Positions 10,542 to 18,513 of a stretch of DNA of 42,182 bases are shown in pieces. The stretch's first letter is position 1, and each line of letters begins with the position of its first letter. The notes under the pieces are model-generated. The model searched no databases and was not told where the DNA came from. It saw only the letters and a program-made list of their open reading frames with translations. The stretch comes from Brachyspira innocens ATCC 29796 (GTDB lineage Bacteria; Spirochaetota; Brachyspiria; Brachyspirales; Brachyspiraceae), in the NCBI RefSeq assembly GCF_000384655.1, contig NZ_ARQI01000103.1:1-42182 (forward strand). The letters run 5' to 3'. A program made the position numbers and the translations under genes.

Positions 10542-10581
10542 AAAAAAGCAGAAGCTATTTTTTACTAGCCTCTGCTTTTTT
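10542..10581. terminator. Bidirectional terminator between convergent genes
   Basis: A stem pairs AAAAAAGCAGA-GCTA with TAGC-TCTGCTTTTTT (one mismatch) around a short T-rich loop. A-runs on the left and T-runs on the right give an intrinsic terminator in both directions, serving the EIIB gene (plus) and the nucleotidase gene (minus). Confidence 0.85.
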
Positions 10582-10596
10582 GTTATTCACTATATT

Positions 10597-12438
10597 TTAG
10601 TTATTCGGATATAAAAGTTTATAGTCTTTTTTTATCCCACTTTGAAGATAATCATCAGGTATTACTTTCCAGTTATTGAGTTTCTCTACTGTAATAGCTC
10701 CATTCTGTGCTTCAAACCAATTTATTATATAATATCTTAAATCTTTATCAGTAGATTTTAAAACTAAATCCATGTTCTGTAAAGTTTTTAAATCTATCCC
10801 AGCACCTTGTGTAAGATGTCCTCCTCCTCCGCTTCCTCTGTATGAATTGATAGCAACTTTATATTCTTTATCTAATTCAAAATCTCTTCCATCGCTTAAT
10901 GATTCTATAATAACTTTTTCTCCTCTTGGTTTTGTTACATCAACGGTATAATTTAGTCCTCCTACACTGTCATAGTTATATGTAGGTGTGAGAGTGTCAT
11001 AAGAGTTGTATCTGCTATTAAAAATTAATTCTCCGTCTGAATCTTTTTTGAAAAATATTATATGATCATTAATATTTGTCATAGTATTAAACCATCTGCC
11101 ATAAGAATATTCCATAATATCTTTTATCTGTTTTCCTGTTAATTTAATCACATAGAAGAAATTTTCATAAGGATATAAATTGAACATATCTCTTACTTTT
11201 ATAGTACCGCTATTTAAAACAGCGTCTTTACTTAAAGGAGCTGCAAATGAAAGATCTGCTTTTTCTCCTAATTCTTTTTGAGCTATTTCAAATTGAAGTT
11301 TATGTATGAAACTTAAAAAATAACTGTCGCCGAATATTGCTTCATCGGAAGTGAGTTTTGTATTTAAAGTTCCTATATCTCTTGACACCCATTTAATTAT
11401 ACTCTCTTTAGAATTATTAAATTTGTCTAAAAACTCTTCATCAGGCTCAAAAGAAGAAGGATCTAATAGTTCTCCATCTAGTTTCATATCCCATTCTTTT
11501 TTATCTTTATTATACTGCATACTTACATCAATAGAAACTATAGCTCTGGCTGCATTAATGCCCCCATATATAGGAACTATCTTTCCGCTTGGACTTTTTA
11601 CTTCCTTAGTTTTTTGTCTTGTTTTTTCATCATAGCCCAATCCAGACCAGCCTTGATGATCATGCCCTACAAGTATAATATCAAAACCATCTACCTGCTC
11701 AGCTACTAACTGACTTGCATTTTCATTTTTATATTTTTCTTTATCTTCTGTATAATTAGCTCCAGAATGAAAAAGCCCTATAATAATATCTGGTTTTTCT
11801 TTATCCTTTATAACCTTTATCCATTTTTTAGCTGATTCAACCATATCTTCTGCTTCTAAACCTTCATATAATACTTTAGGAAGTTGTCTTTCTATAGCAG
11901 GTTCAGTAAGTCCGAGTACTGCTATTTTTATATTATTTTTTTCTATTATGGTGTATGGTTTGAAATAAGGTTCTTTTGTATTTTCATTTACTATATTTGC
12001 AGATATTAGAGGAGATTTTAATTCTTTTGATAATCTGTCATAAACACTATGTCCAGCCTCTATATCATGATTTCCAACTCCTACAGCATCATAATTCATA
12101 TAGTTTAAAACTTCTGACCATATATGAGGTTCATTAGTAGCAACAAAATTATAATAGTATACTGTAGGCTGACCTTGAAGTGAATCTCCATTATCAAGAA
12201 GTAAAATAGTTTTTCCTTCATTTTTAAGCTGTTTTAAATATGAAGATACATGTGCCATAGATGTACTTTCTTCTTCATCTGTAATAAAATTATATGGAAA
12301 AATCATTCCATGAATATCAGTTGTTTGTACTATAGTAAAGTCAATTTTACCTTCTGGGTAAACTCTATCTTTATTAGCATTACAGGATACAAGTAATGTT
12401 GATAAAAAAATACTCATTATTATATAACCCCTTCTCAT
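10597..12438 (-). CDS. 5'-nucleotidase / 2',3'-cyclic phosphodiesterase family lipoprotein
   Basis: A surface or periplasmic enzyme that releases phosphate and nucleosides from nucleotides. I start it at 12438, not at the in-frame codon 33 bases upstream, because MRRGYIIMSIFLSTLLVSC then forms a proper lipoprotein signal with C19 as the lipidated residue, and GGGGA lies just before it. The metallophosphatase domain shows DIHG, DNGDSLQGQP, GNHDIEAG, a histidine in FHSGANY and VGHDHQGW, the dimetal ligands of the UshA/CpdB family. The C-terminal substrate domain has APLSKDAV and SYRGSGGGGHLTQG. The second resembles CpdB more than UshA. It is 613 residues long and follows a small membrane protein gene on the same strand. 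Confidence 0.9.
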   Translation of the reverse strand: MRRGYIIMSIFLSTLLVSCNANKDRVYPEGKIDFTIVQTTDIHGMIFPYNFITDEEESTSMAHVSSYLKQLKNEGKTILLLDNGDSLQGQPTVYYYNFVATNEPHIWSEVLNYMNYDAVGVGNHDIEAGHSVYDRLSKELKSPLISANIVNENTKEPYFKPYTIIEKNNIKIAVLGLTEPAIERQLPKVLYEGLEAEDMVESAKKWIKVIKDKEKPDIIIGLFHSGANYTEDKEKYKNENASQLVAEQVDGFDIILVGHDHQGWSGLGYDEKTRQKTKEVKSPSGKIVPIYGGINAARAIVSIDVSMQYNKDKKEWDMKLDGELLDPSSFEPDEEFLDKFNNSKESIIKWVSRDIGTLNTKLTSDEAIFGDSYFLSFIHKLQFEIAQKELGEKADLSFAAPLSKDAVLNSGTIKVRDMFNLYPYENFFYVIKLTGKQIKDIMEYSYGRWFNTMTNINDHIIFFKKDSDGELIFNSRYNSYDTLTPTYNYDSVGGLNYTVDVTKPRGEKVIIESLSDGRDFELDKEYKVAINSYRGSGGGGHLTQGAGIDLKTLQNMDLVLKSTDKDLRYYIINWFEAQNGAITVEKLNNWKVIPDDYLQSGIKKDYKLLYPNN

Positions 12439-12495
12439 ACATTCCCCAATATTTAATTTAGTTATTATCAAGTAAGTATAACATATATATTACAA

Positions 12496-12861
12496 CTATT
12501 CAATTTTTAAAACTTTTTTTACTATATCAATATTGGCAATCATAAAATTAATAGAGTTAAATATATAATATAATGTAAATACAATGAGAACTATAAGAAA
12601 ACCTCTTTTAAATATTGTTCTTCCTTTACTGTCTTTATCTTCAGTCCAAAATAAATCAATTATATCTTTCTTTTTTCTTTTATTTTTTGATTTATTTTTT
12701 TTGTTATTTGTTTGATTTGTATTATCTGTTTTTTTATTTTTTGATAATATTCTAAATATTAAAGAAATAATTATATATATAATACATGCAAATATTACAA
12801 AATTAAATATTAAATAAAAGGTCATTATTTGTTCTATATCGTTTAAATTTAAATTTTCCAT
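12496..12861 (-). CDS. Small membrane protein, unknown function
   Basis: A 121-residue protein with two hydrophobic helices (about 14-38 and 87-112) separated by a very basic loop rich in lysine and asparagine (about 42-66, with RKKKD). By the positive-inside rule the loop faces the cytoplasm. I recognise no family. An AAGGAG Shine-Dalgarno precedes the ATG, and a promoter lies at 12890-12918. The nucleotidase lipoprotein gene starts 57 bases downstream, so the two may be co-transcribed. Confidence 0.7.
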   Translation of the reverse strand: MENLNLNDIEQIMTFYLIFNFVIFACIIYIIISLIFRILSKNKKTDNTNQTNNKKNKSKNKRKKKDIIDLFWTEDKDSKGRTIFKRGFLIVLIVFTLYYIFNSINFMIANIDIVKKVLKIE

Positions 12862-12889
12862 TTTTTATTCTCCTTAAATCTTTAACTAA

Positions 12890-12918
12890 TATATACCTAA
12901 ACAACTATAATTTGTCAA
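12890..12918 (-). promoter_or_regulatory. Promoter of the small membrane protein gene
   Basis: On the minus strand TTGACA (12913-12918), a 17-base spacer and TATATA (12890-12895). With a 19-base spacer a better -10, TATATT, appears at 12888-12893. Start of transcription about 12883. Confidence 0.55.
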
Positions 12919-12934
12919 AAATTAGTTTTTATAT

Positions 12935-13111
12935 TTCGGGGACTAGCCCTGCGAAGCACACAGTCGTGCCGAACCCCAACTTCTTTTCCTGCGGCAGCGA
13001 AAGCTAAATTTAGTAATTTATTCTAAATGTAAAATATAAATTACTACTATTTAGAATTATTTTTATACTTGCACTTTTTGGTTCTTTGACGCTGTCGGCG
13101 GGAAAAAGAAC
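12935..13111. repeat. GC-rich dispersed intergenic repeat, copy 1
   Basis: The spacer 12862-13323 holds two unusually GC-rich blocks. Block one (12937-13004) contains GGGGACTAGCCCTGCGAAGC and, on the reverse strand, AAGAAGTTGGGGTTCGGC. Block two (13071-13111) is GCACTTTTTGGTTCTTT, a GC-rich loop, then AAAAAGAAC, in which GTTCTTT (13081-13087) pairs with AAAGAAC (13105-13111). Between them TTCTAAAT (13021-13028) pairs with ATTTAGAA (13049-13056). The words TGCA-TTTTTGGTTCTTT and AAAGAA-TGGGGTT recur at 15313-15372, marking one repeat family. Nothing else is seen in 13112-13223. Confidence 0.6.
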
Positions 13112-13224
13112 AATAAAAAATTTACAAACTAAAAATTTTTGGTATATTTATAAATTCCGCTAAATTATAGTTATTAAGTTTTATTAATAATAAATACTAT
13201 TAAATTATATAATTATTTTTTATT

Positions 13225-13251
13225 TTGTAAAATATAATATTATGTTATAAT
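13225..13251 (+). promoter_or_regulatory. Promoter of oligoendopeptidase F
   Basis: An extended -10, TGTTATAAT (13243-13251), preceded by TTGTAA (13225-13230) at 15 bases. Start of transcription about 13258, leaving a 66-base leader before the ATG at 13324. Confidence 0.5.
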
Positions 13252-13323
13252 TTACAAACATTGATTATATATGTTTTTATATACGTTTTAATAGAAAATA
13301 TTATTTTAAGGAGAAAATATTAT

Positions 13324-15144
13324 ATGAGTAATGAAAATAAATTAAACACTCTAATAGAAAGAAAGGATGTAAAAATAGATGATACTTGGGATTTGAGTTT
13401 ATTATATAAGACTGATGAAGAGTTTGAAAAAGATTTTAAGTTAATGGAAGAGTTTTCTAAAGACGTTTCAAAGTTTAGAGGAAAATTATCAGATTCTGCA
13501 AATGAATTAAAAAATATATTAGATACCATAATGAAAGCCTCTATAACTTTAGAAAAATTAGGCTCTTATGCTTTTTTAAGACAAACAGAAGATTTAACTA
13601 ATAATGATTCTAATGTGAAAGTTGCTAGATTTGCAAAACTCTCTTCAGAAATTTCTGCAAATATGAGTTATTTTGAACCAGAGCTAATGAGTATAGATGA
13701 TGAAAAAATGAATAGTTTTTTGAAAGATGAAGTATTAAAAGATTATTTAATTTATTTAAATAAAATACTAAAATACAAACCTCATACATTATCAGAAAAA
13801 GAAGAGAGAATATTGGCACTTCAAAGCGAATTATCTTCAACTGCTTCAAATGTATTTGATACTTTAAATGATGCTGATTTGAATTTCGGGGAAATTGAAT
13901 ATAACGGAGAGAAAACTCCATTAACACATGCAACATTTTCTAGTTTTCAGGAAAGTGATAATAGAGAATTAAGAAAAAATAGTTATGAAAAATTTTATAA
14001 AGAATATGATGAGCACAAAAATACTTTAGCAGAACTTTATGCAAGTCAAATCAAGCAGGATATATTTGATGCTAGAATAAGAAATTATAATAGTGTACGT
14101 GAAATGGAATTATTCGGCGATGATATACCAGTGAGCGTTTATGATAGCTTGATTGAAAGTGTGCATAATGCTTTGCCTGCAGTACATAGCTATTATAAAT
14201 ACTGTGCAGATAAATTAGGAATTACTGATTTCAGACAGTATGACAAATATGCTCCAGTAGTAAAAGATATTAAAATAAATCATACATTTAATGAGGCAGT
14301 AGAAGTTTTAAAAAATGCTTTATCTCCATTAGGTGATGAATATGTATCTACTCTTGTAAAAGGTCTTAATTCAAGATGGGTGGATAAATACGAAAATAAA
14401 GGCAAATCAAGCGGGGCATTTTCTGCTGGCTGTTATGTATCAGAGCCTTATATATTGATGAACTTCAGAGATGAAAGTATTGAATCAGTATTTACATTGG
14501 CACATGAGGCTGGACATAGTATGCATAGTTATTACAGCAGGAAAAATAATCCTTTTCAGCATCATGATTATAGTATATTTGAGGCGGAAGTGGCATCCAC
14601 TTTTAATGAAAAACTTTTATTTCATTATTTAATGCAAAATGAAAGTAAGAAAGAAGTTAAGGCATTTTTACTTAATAAGGATATAAACGGATTTGTTGCT
14701 ACAGTATTCAGACAGACTATGTTTGCAGAGTTTGAGCATATTATTCACAAAGAAGCTGAAGAGGGTAATCCTACAACATTAGAGCTTATAAGAACAGTTT
14801 ATAAAGATTTGCTTAAAAAATATTTTGGAGATAATGCTGTACTTGAAGATACAAGTGATTTAGAGGCTTTGAGAATACCTCATTTTTACCGTTCATTTTA
14901 TGTTTATAAATATGCTACTGGTATGTCAGCTGCTGTTGCTTTATCTAATGGAGTGCTTGAAGGCAATGCTAAGAATGATTATACAAACAGAGATAATTAT
15001 TTGAAATTCTTAAAAAGCGGAGGAAGCAGAACTCCTATAGAGAATTTAAAAGTTGCTGGCGTTGATATGACAAAACCTGAAGTAGTGGAAAGTGCTTTAA
15101 AACTTTTTGCTAAAGAGGTTGAGGAATTGAAAGCATTGAACTAA
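13324..15144 (+). CDS. pepF: Oligoendopeptidase F (M3 metallopeptidase)
   Basis: A cytoplasmic zinc peptidase that degrades short peptides. The catalytic motif is H394-E-A-G-H398 in TLAHEAGHSMHSYYS. The third zinc ligand is expected at E420 or E422 in SIFEAEVASTFNE. The family-typical FRQTMFAEFE and the C-terminal YKYATGMSAA and LKSGGSRTPIE are present. The 606-residue length fits PepF. The start at 13324 has an AAGGAG Shine-Dalgarno. An in-frame TTG 63 bases upstream would add a non-conserved hydrophobic extension and lies almost on the predicted transcription start, so I reject it. It stands alone between two repeat-bearing spacers. Confidence 0.95.
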   Translation: MSNENKLNTLIERKDVKIDDTWDLSLLYKTDEEFEKDFKLMEEFSKDVSKFRGKLSDSANELKNILDTIMKASITLEKLGSYAFLRQTEDLTNNDSNVKVARFAKLSSEISANMSYFEPELMSIDDEKMNSFLKDEVLKDYLIYLNKILKYKPHTLSEKEERILALQSELSSTASNVFDTLNDADLNFGEIEYNGEKTPLTHATFSSFQESDNRELRKNSYEKFYKEYDEHKNTLAELYASQIKQDIFDARIRNYNSVREMELFGDDIPVSVYDSLIESVHNALPAVHSYYKYCADKLGITDFRQYDKYAPVVKDIKINHTFNEAVEVLKNALSPLGDEYVSTLVKGLNSRWVDKYENKGKSSGAFSAGCYVSEPYILMNFRDESIESVFTLAHEAGHSMHSYYSRKNNPFQHHDYSIFEAEVASTFNEKLLFHYLMQNESKKEVKAFLLNKDINGFVATVFRQTMFAEFEHIIHKEAEEGNPTTLELIRTVYKDLLKKYFGDNAVLEDTSDLEALRIPHFYRSFYVYKYATGMSAAVALSNGVLEGNAKNDYTNRDNYLKFLKSGGSRTPIENLKVAGVDMTKPEVVESALKLFAKEVEELKALN

Positions 15145-15202
15145 TTAATTATTAGTTATTAAAATTGCAAAGGCTGGTATTATAGACTTTTTTCAAAAGT
15201 AC

Positions 15203-15230
15203 TTGACAAACAATTTTATAAATTTATTAT
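15203..15230 (+). promoter_or_regulatory. Promoter in the spacer after pepF
   Basis: TTGACA (15203-15208), 16 bases, TATTAT (15225-15230). It points rightward and would start RNA near 15237, some 290 bases before the TM2 gene. The transcript would begin just before a strong hairpin and the repeat. It may make a long TM2 leader or a separate RNA. Confidence 0.45.
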
Positions 15231-15263
15231 TTTATGCTAAATTAAATAATTTAATTATTTTTA

Positions 15264-15300
15264 AAATACATGTTTTATATGTTGTATAAAATATGTATTT
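15264..15300 (+). other. 16-bp hairpin
   Basis: AAATACATGTTTTATA (15264-15279) pairs with TATAAAATATGTATTT (15285-15300) around a 5-base loop, perfect but for one G-T pair. No T-run follows, so it does not look like a standard terminator. It lies 27 bases after the predicted start of transcription. Confidence 0.5.
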
Positions 15301-15311
15301 AAGTTATAAAA

Positions 15312-15372
15312 TGCAGTTTTTTTGGTTCTTTTATACCAATAAAAGAACTGGGGTTTGGGGCAAAGCCCCAAC
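15312..15372 (+). repeat. GC-rich dispersed intergenic repeat, copy 2
   Basis: TGCAGTTTTTTTGGTTCTTT opens the copy. GTTCTTTTA (15325-15333) pairs with TAAAAGAAC (15340-15348), then TTGGGGC (15355-15361) pairs with GCCCCAA (15365-15371) around AAA. The words match copy 1 at 12935-13111, which is rearranged and more degenerate. The remainder of the spacer, 15373-15526, is plain AT-rich DNA leading to the TM2 Shine-Dalgarno. Confidence 0.6.
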
Positions 15373-15526
15373 TATAATTAAAAAATATTAAATAAAAAAT
15401 TGTAAATATTAAGAAATTGAGTTTTGAAACAAGTCTTATATTTGATACTAGCCTTTTATTTTAGGTATTGCATTTTTTTATAATATAGTATACACTGGTA
15501 TGGTAAATAAATTTTAAGGAGAGTTT

Positions 15527-15730
15527 ATGGAAGTTTCAGAAAAGAGCTGGGTTGTTACATTAATTTTAGCAATATTTCTACCAGTTCATAGATTCTATGT
15601 AGGAAAAATAGGAACAGGTATATTATATCTGATTACTGCAGGCGGATTTGGTATATGGTACATTATAGACATTGTAATGATAATATTAGACAAATTCACC
15701 GATAAGGAAGGCAGGAAATTAAAAAGATAA
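15527..15730 (+). CDS. TM2-domain membrane protein, copy 2
   Basis: A 67-residue TM2 protein differing from the copy at 4500-4703 at nine positions, nearly all conservative (D/E, R/K, I/V, L/I; W35 becomes L). It has the same two helices and the HRFYVGKIGTGI turn. An AAGGAG Shine-Dalgarno sets the ATG. The flanking DNA is unlike that of copy 1, so only the gene itself is duplicated. The purifying pattern of substitutions suggests both copies are in use. A terminator follows. Confidence 0.9.
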   Translation: MEVSEKSWVVTLILAIFLPVHRFYVGKIGTGILYLITAGGFGIWYIIDIVMIILDKFTDKEGRKLKR

Positions 15731-15747
15731 TGTAAAAATGGTAATTG

Positions 15748-15787
15748 AAGGAGAGAGTTAATTATTTTTTGACTCTCTTCTTTTTTT
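15748..15787 (+). terminator. Intrinsic terminator of TM2 copy 2
   Basis: AGAGAGT (within 15748-15758) pairs with ACTCTCT (15772-15779) around a T-rich loop, and a T-run follows at 15781-15787. Confidence 0.75.
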
Positions 15788-15826
15788 ATATACATATTTT
15801 AATACTAATCAATATTATATTATTTT

Positions 15827-16642
15827 TTAATCGTCAAGCAAATGAAGTCTTTTTTCTATAGATATGCCGTAGAGTCTGTCATCATTATCTTTTACTGATA
15901 GTTCTACCGCTTTGTATATAAATTTTGTAGCTTTTTCTAATGCTTCTTTTATTGAATACCCTTTAAGTATATATCCTAATAAAGAAGAGCCAAAAGCATC
16001 TCCAGTACCAGGTATCATTATATTTATTTTAGGGTAATAGCTTGTAATGAAATTATTATTGTCATAGCATAGGCAGCCTACATATTCATCTTTTAATACG
16101 CTTGTAACTATTACAGTTTTTGGTCCCATTTTTGAAATATCTTGAGCCATTTGTTTTACTTCATCTTCTGAGTATTTATTTGAAGGGTCTTTATCTAGTA
16201 ATACAGCTAACTCTGTTATATTCGGTGTTATTATATCAGCATGCTTTATTATGTTTTTCATAGATACAACATGCTCTTTTGACATAGAAGGGTATAATTT
16301 ACCATTATCTCCAAGTATAGGGTCTATTAAAATAGTGTTTATATTAAAATGCTTTATAATATCTATTACAATATCAGGCTGTTTTCCAGAAGATATCCAA
16401 CCAACATAAAAAGCGTCGAATTTTGGATTTCTTAATTTTAATTGTTCTATTATTTTTTCTAATTGATCTGTTAAATCAAAAGCACAGAAAGATTCAAAAG
16501 CAGTATGATTTGAAAGAAGAACACTTATAAGCGGCGAAACTTTTATTCCAAAATATGATAATACTGGTATATTAACAGTTAAAGAAGCCTTTCCATATGA
16601 ACATAAATCATTAAGAAGAAGTACATTAAAATCTTTTTTCAT
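15827..16642 (-). CDS. pdxY: Pyridoxamine/pyridoxal kinase (PfkB/ribokinase fold)
   Basis: Phosphorylates B6 vitamers to salvage pyridoxal 5'-phosphate. The 271-residue protein has the pyridoxal kinase N-terminus (NDLCSYGKASLTVNIPVLSY), IDPILGDNG, the ITPNITELAVLL segment and the C-terminal anion hole and catalytic base in PGTGDAFGSSLLG (D is the base). Length and motifs fit the PdxY/PdxK branch rather than ThiD. It starts 11 bases after the stop of the 74-residue protein gene with no clear Shine-Dalgarno, which suggests translational coupling. The exact symbol (pdxY versus pdxK) is by family only. Confidence 0.85.
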   Translation of the reverse strand: MKKDFNVLLLNDLCSYGKASLTVNIPVLSYFGIKVSPLISVLLSNHTAFESFCAFDLTDQLEKIIEQLKLRNPKFDAFYVGWISSGKQPDIVIDIIKHFNINTILIDPILGDNGKLYPSMSKEHVVSMKNIIKHADIITPNITELAVLLDKDPSNKYSEDEVKQMAQDISKMGPKTVIVTSVLKDEYVGCLCYDNNNFITSYYPKINIMIPGTGDAFGSSLLGYILKGYSIKEALEKATKFIYKAVELSVKDNDDRLYGISIEKRLHLLDD

Positions 16643-16653
16643 AATACTATTTA

Positions 16654-16878
16654 TTATTTAAATATTATAAGCGATTTGCTGTCAGCAAGCACTTTGTAAC
16701 CTGCAACTTGAGCAAAATATGCAAACTGGTCCAGAGTTATATCGTATCTATCTTCTATTTCTTCTTTAGTAACTTTCATTTTCTTAGTTCCAGATAAGAA
16801 AGAATTAAGTTCAAATCCGCTGCTTCCAAATTTTCTTTCTACTTCTTTTTGAAACGGATTTTTTTTACCTCTTCTCAT
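16654..16878 (-). CDS. Small conserved-looking cytoplasmic protein
   Basis: A 74-residue charged protein with a basic start (MRRGKKNPF) and a C-terminal half that looks like a small helix-strand domain (EEIEDRYDITLDQFAYFAQV then GYKVLADSKSLIIFK). It has no signal peptide or membrane segment and I recognise no family. It lies 11 bases before the pyridoxamine kinase gene, so the two are likely one transcript. Confidence 0.65.
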   Translation of the reverse strand: MRRGKKNPFQKEVERKFGSSGFELNSFLSGTKKMKVTKEEIEDRYDITLDQFAYFAQVAGYKVLADSKSLIIFK

Positions 16879-16946
16879 TTATTACTCCAAAAAGAATATT
16901 ATTATTTAGGATATCATATAATAAATTTTTTTTCAATTATAAATTT

Positions 16947-16986
16947 TATTAAAAAACCTATACATATTAATTTATGAATAGGTTTT
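16947..16986 (-). terminator. Intrinsic terminator of the lipoprotein gene
   Basis: AAAACCTAT (16953-16961) pairs with ATAGGTTTT (16978-16986). On the minus strand the stem is followed by a run of T, just after the stop at 17004. Confidence 0.75.
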
Positions 16987-17003
16987 ATTTAATAATTTAT
17001 TTA

Positions 17004-18050
17004 TTATTCTTGTTTTGTTAATACTATAGTTCCACCTCCGTCTGGTTTGGTATATACGGCTTGAGTTTTATCATCGCTAAATACTATTTTATGTTCTTTA
17101 GTAGGGTATCTTGAAGAGTATTGATATATGGTTAAAGTATTTCCAATAATTACAGGGGTATCATATCTGCTTAAAGTACTTAATGTTATTTGTTCTGCTT
17201 TAACAGTTAATGTAGTATTTTTGTCATCAGATACATATGTTCCAGTATATGTGCTGAATAAATCATGTTTTATCAATTTTTCATACTGAAGTTCATTATT
17301 TATATAAGTATTTCCGTATATTAATTTATTATTATAGAAATATAAATCTTGTTTACTGGTTATACCTCCAAACTGAGTATATGTTATTGTTAAGACGTTT
17401 CCATTAGTTAATGAAGCTCTTGAATAATTTATACCAAAGTTATCGTCCATATATATTTGCCCAGATGTATCTATAAGTATATAGTATTTTTTACTGTCAT
17501 CGTAGTCATAATAGTAATAATTGGCAGAATATGTTTTTAATCCATCTATAGGCTCTCCAATAGTTGTTTTATATCCTTCTGTTGCTAAATATGTTTCACT
17601 ATCAAATACCGCATTTGCAAAAAGATAAATATTTCCGTCTTCTCCAAAGTTTAAAGTATACATTTCATTATTCTTATCGTATCCTGAAGCAGTATTTTGA
17701 GCTCCTTCTTTGTATATCTGAAGTTTGTTTTCAAGCAATACTCTAGTTGTTGCATCTATTAATGTTCCATATCCATTATATATTGTGTCATTATCTATTA
17801 TGTATCTCACACCAAGGCTTCCGTCTTCATATTGGGCATAATATACTCCGTTATGCTGTTTTAAAAATTCGCTTATTATAGCTTTATCTTCAGTTGCCTG
17901 AGGTTCTTTTGCTGGCTCTATAACATCACCGTTTCCTATAATCTCCTCATTGCTTAGAGGCTGTGTTGAATCTACAATAGAAGCAGAACAGCTTATAAAA
18001 AATAATATAGATAATAAACTTAATAATATTGATGAAAATTTTTTAATCAT
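17004..18050 (-). CDS. Lipoprotein of unknown function
   Basis: A 348-residue protein with a clear lipoprotein signal: basic MIKK, a hydrophobic stretch and the lipobox FFISC with C21 as the lipidated residue. The mature part starts with a Ser/Pro/Glu-rich linker (about 22-60). It continues as a beta-rich region of short Tyr/Asn/Thr-rich strands with many G-N-x-Y/L-x-I patterns, such as DGSLGVRYIIDNDTIYNGYG and NTLTIYQYSS. These look like repeated beta-hairpins of a lipocalin-like or META-like surface protein, but I recognise no named family. It stands alone with its own terminator. Confidence 0.75.
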   Translation of the reverse strand: MIKKFSSILLSLLSILFFISCSASIVDSTQPLSNEEIIGNGDVIEPAKEPQATEDKAIISEFLKQHNGVYYAQYEDGSLGVRYIIDNDTIYNGYGTLIDATTRVLLENKLQIYKEGAQNTASGYDKNNEMYTLNFGEDGNIYLFANAVFDSETYLATEGYKTTIGEPIDGLKTYSANYYYYDYDDSKKYYILIDTSGQIYMDDNFGINYSRASLTNGNVLTITYTQFGGITSKQDLYFYNNKLIYGNTYINNELQYEKLIKHDLFSTYTGTYVSDDKNTTLTVKAEQITLSTLSRYDTPVIIGNTLTIYQYSSRYPTKEHKIVFSDDKTQAVYTKPDGGGTIVLTKQE

Positions 18051-18244
18051 AATATTTCCCTGTTTGTTTAATTACAGATTGTTTTTAGATTTTGTTTTCA
18101 TATGATATATTTATAAAGATATCGTAAGTATATAAAAAATCAATACATAACATATATTTTTTTGTAACTATATATTACTTTTTTATATAATTTAATTGAT
18201 TTGTGTAAATATATTAAAAAAATTGTGTTTTTTATTTACAAATA

Positions 18245-18272
18245 TTGACATTATTTTTTTTTATGTTATCAT
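18245..18272 (+). promoter_or_regulatory. Promoter of the riboswitch-ATPase transcript
   Basis: TTGACA (18245-18250), 16 bases, TATCAT (18267-18272). The predicted start near 18279 is just upstream of the riboswitch. The region 18051-18244 before it is AT-rich with no further feature seen. Confidence 0.7.
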
Positions 18273-18290
18273 AACCGACATACATAATTA

Positions 18291-18395
18291 AATACTCATG
18301 AGGGAGTAATTGGCGTATTTCACGCGGCAAAGCCAACATCGCAGCTCTTAATTAGTAGAGTTTGGTTAGCCTTAATTAATGAGACTCAAGTATAA
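18291..18395 (+). ncRNA. yybP-ykoY (Mn2+) riboswitch
   Basis: The leader carries the yybP-ykoY hallmarks: GGGAGTA (18302-18308) just after the 5' arm of P1, a helix TTGGC (18310-18314)/GCCAA (18332-18336), the AACATCGCAG loop region (18335-18344), a CTCT/AGAG hairpin (18345-18360), and the 3' stretch AGCCTTA with GAGACT (18381-18386). The 5' arm of P1 (18292-18299) can pair with ATGAG at 18379-18383. This class senses Mn2+ and often precedes cation P-type ATPases or MntP-type exporters. Here it lies between a promoter and a terminator upstream of such an ATPase. Confidence 0.8.
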
Positions 18396-18462
18396 GTAAA
18401 TTTTTAAAGATTAATGCAATCTTATATCCTTTAATGATTTACTTATACATGGGTCTTTTTTT
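18383..18462 (+). terminator. Riboswitch-controlled intrinsic terminator
   Basis: GTATAAGTAAAT (18390-18401) pairs perfectly with ATTTACTTATAC (18437-18448). The stem is extended by GACTC (18383-18387) with GGGTC (18451-18455), allowing a G-U pair. Seven T follow (18456-18462). The 5' arm overlaps the 3' side of riboswitch P1, so ligand-stabilised P1 should block this terminator and turn the gene on. Confidence 0.85.
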
Positions 18463-18513
18463 ATGCATTTTTAAAAATAATTAAATCAAAAATAATTAAA
18501 TGAGAGGTAATTA

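Noticed and set aside
12439..12471. Longer start for the nucleotidase lipoprotein
   Set aside because: It would place eleven extra residues before a complete lipoprotein signal, and the internal ATG has a GGGGA site.
13261..13323. In-frame TTG start extending oligoendopeptidase F by 21 residues
   Set aside because: It lies only three bases after the predicted transcription start, adds a hydrophobic stretch not expected in PepF, and the ATG at 13324 has AAGGAG before it.
13625..13936. Open frame on the minus strand inside pepF
   Set aside because: It overlaps a well-supported gene entirely, has no ribosome site or recognisable motif, and its composition is that of an antisense shadow.
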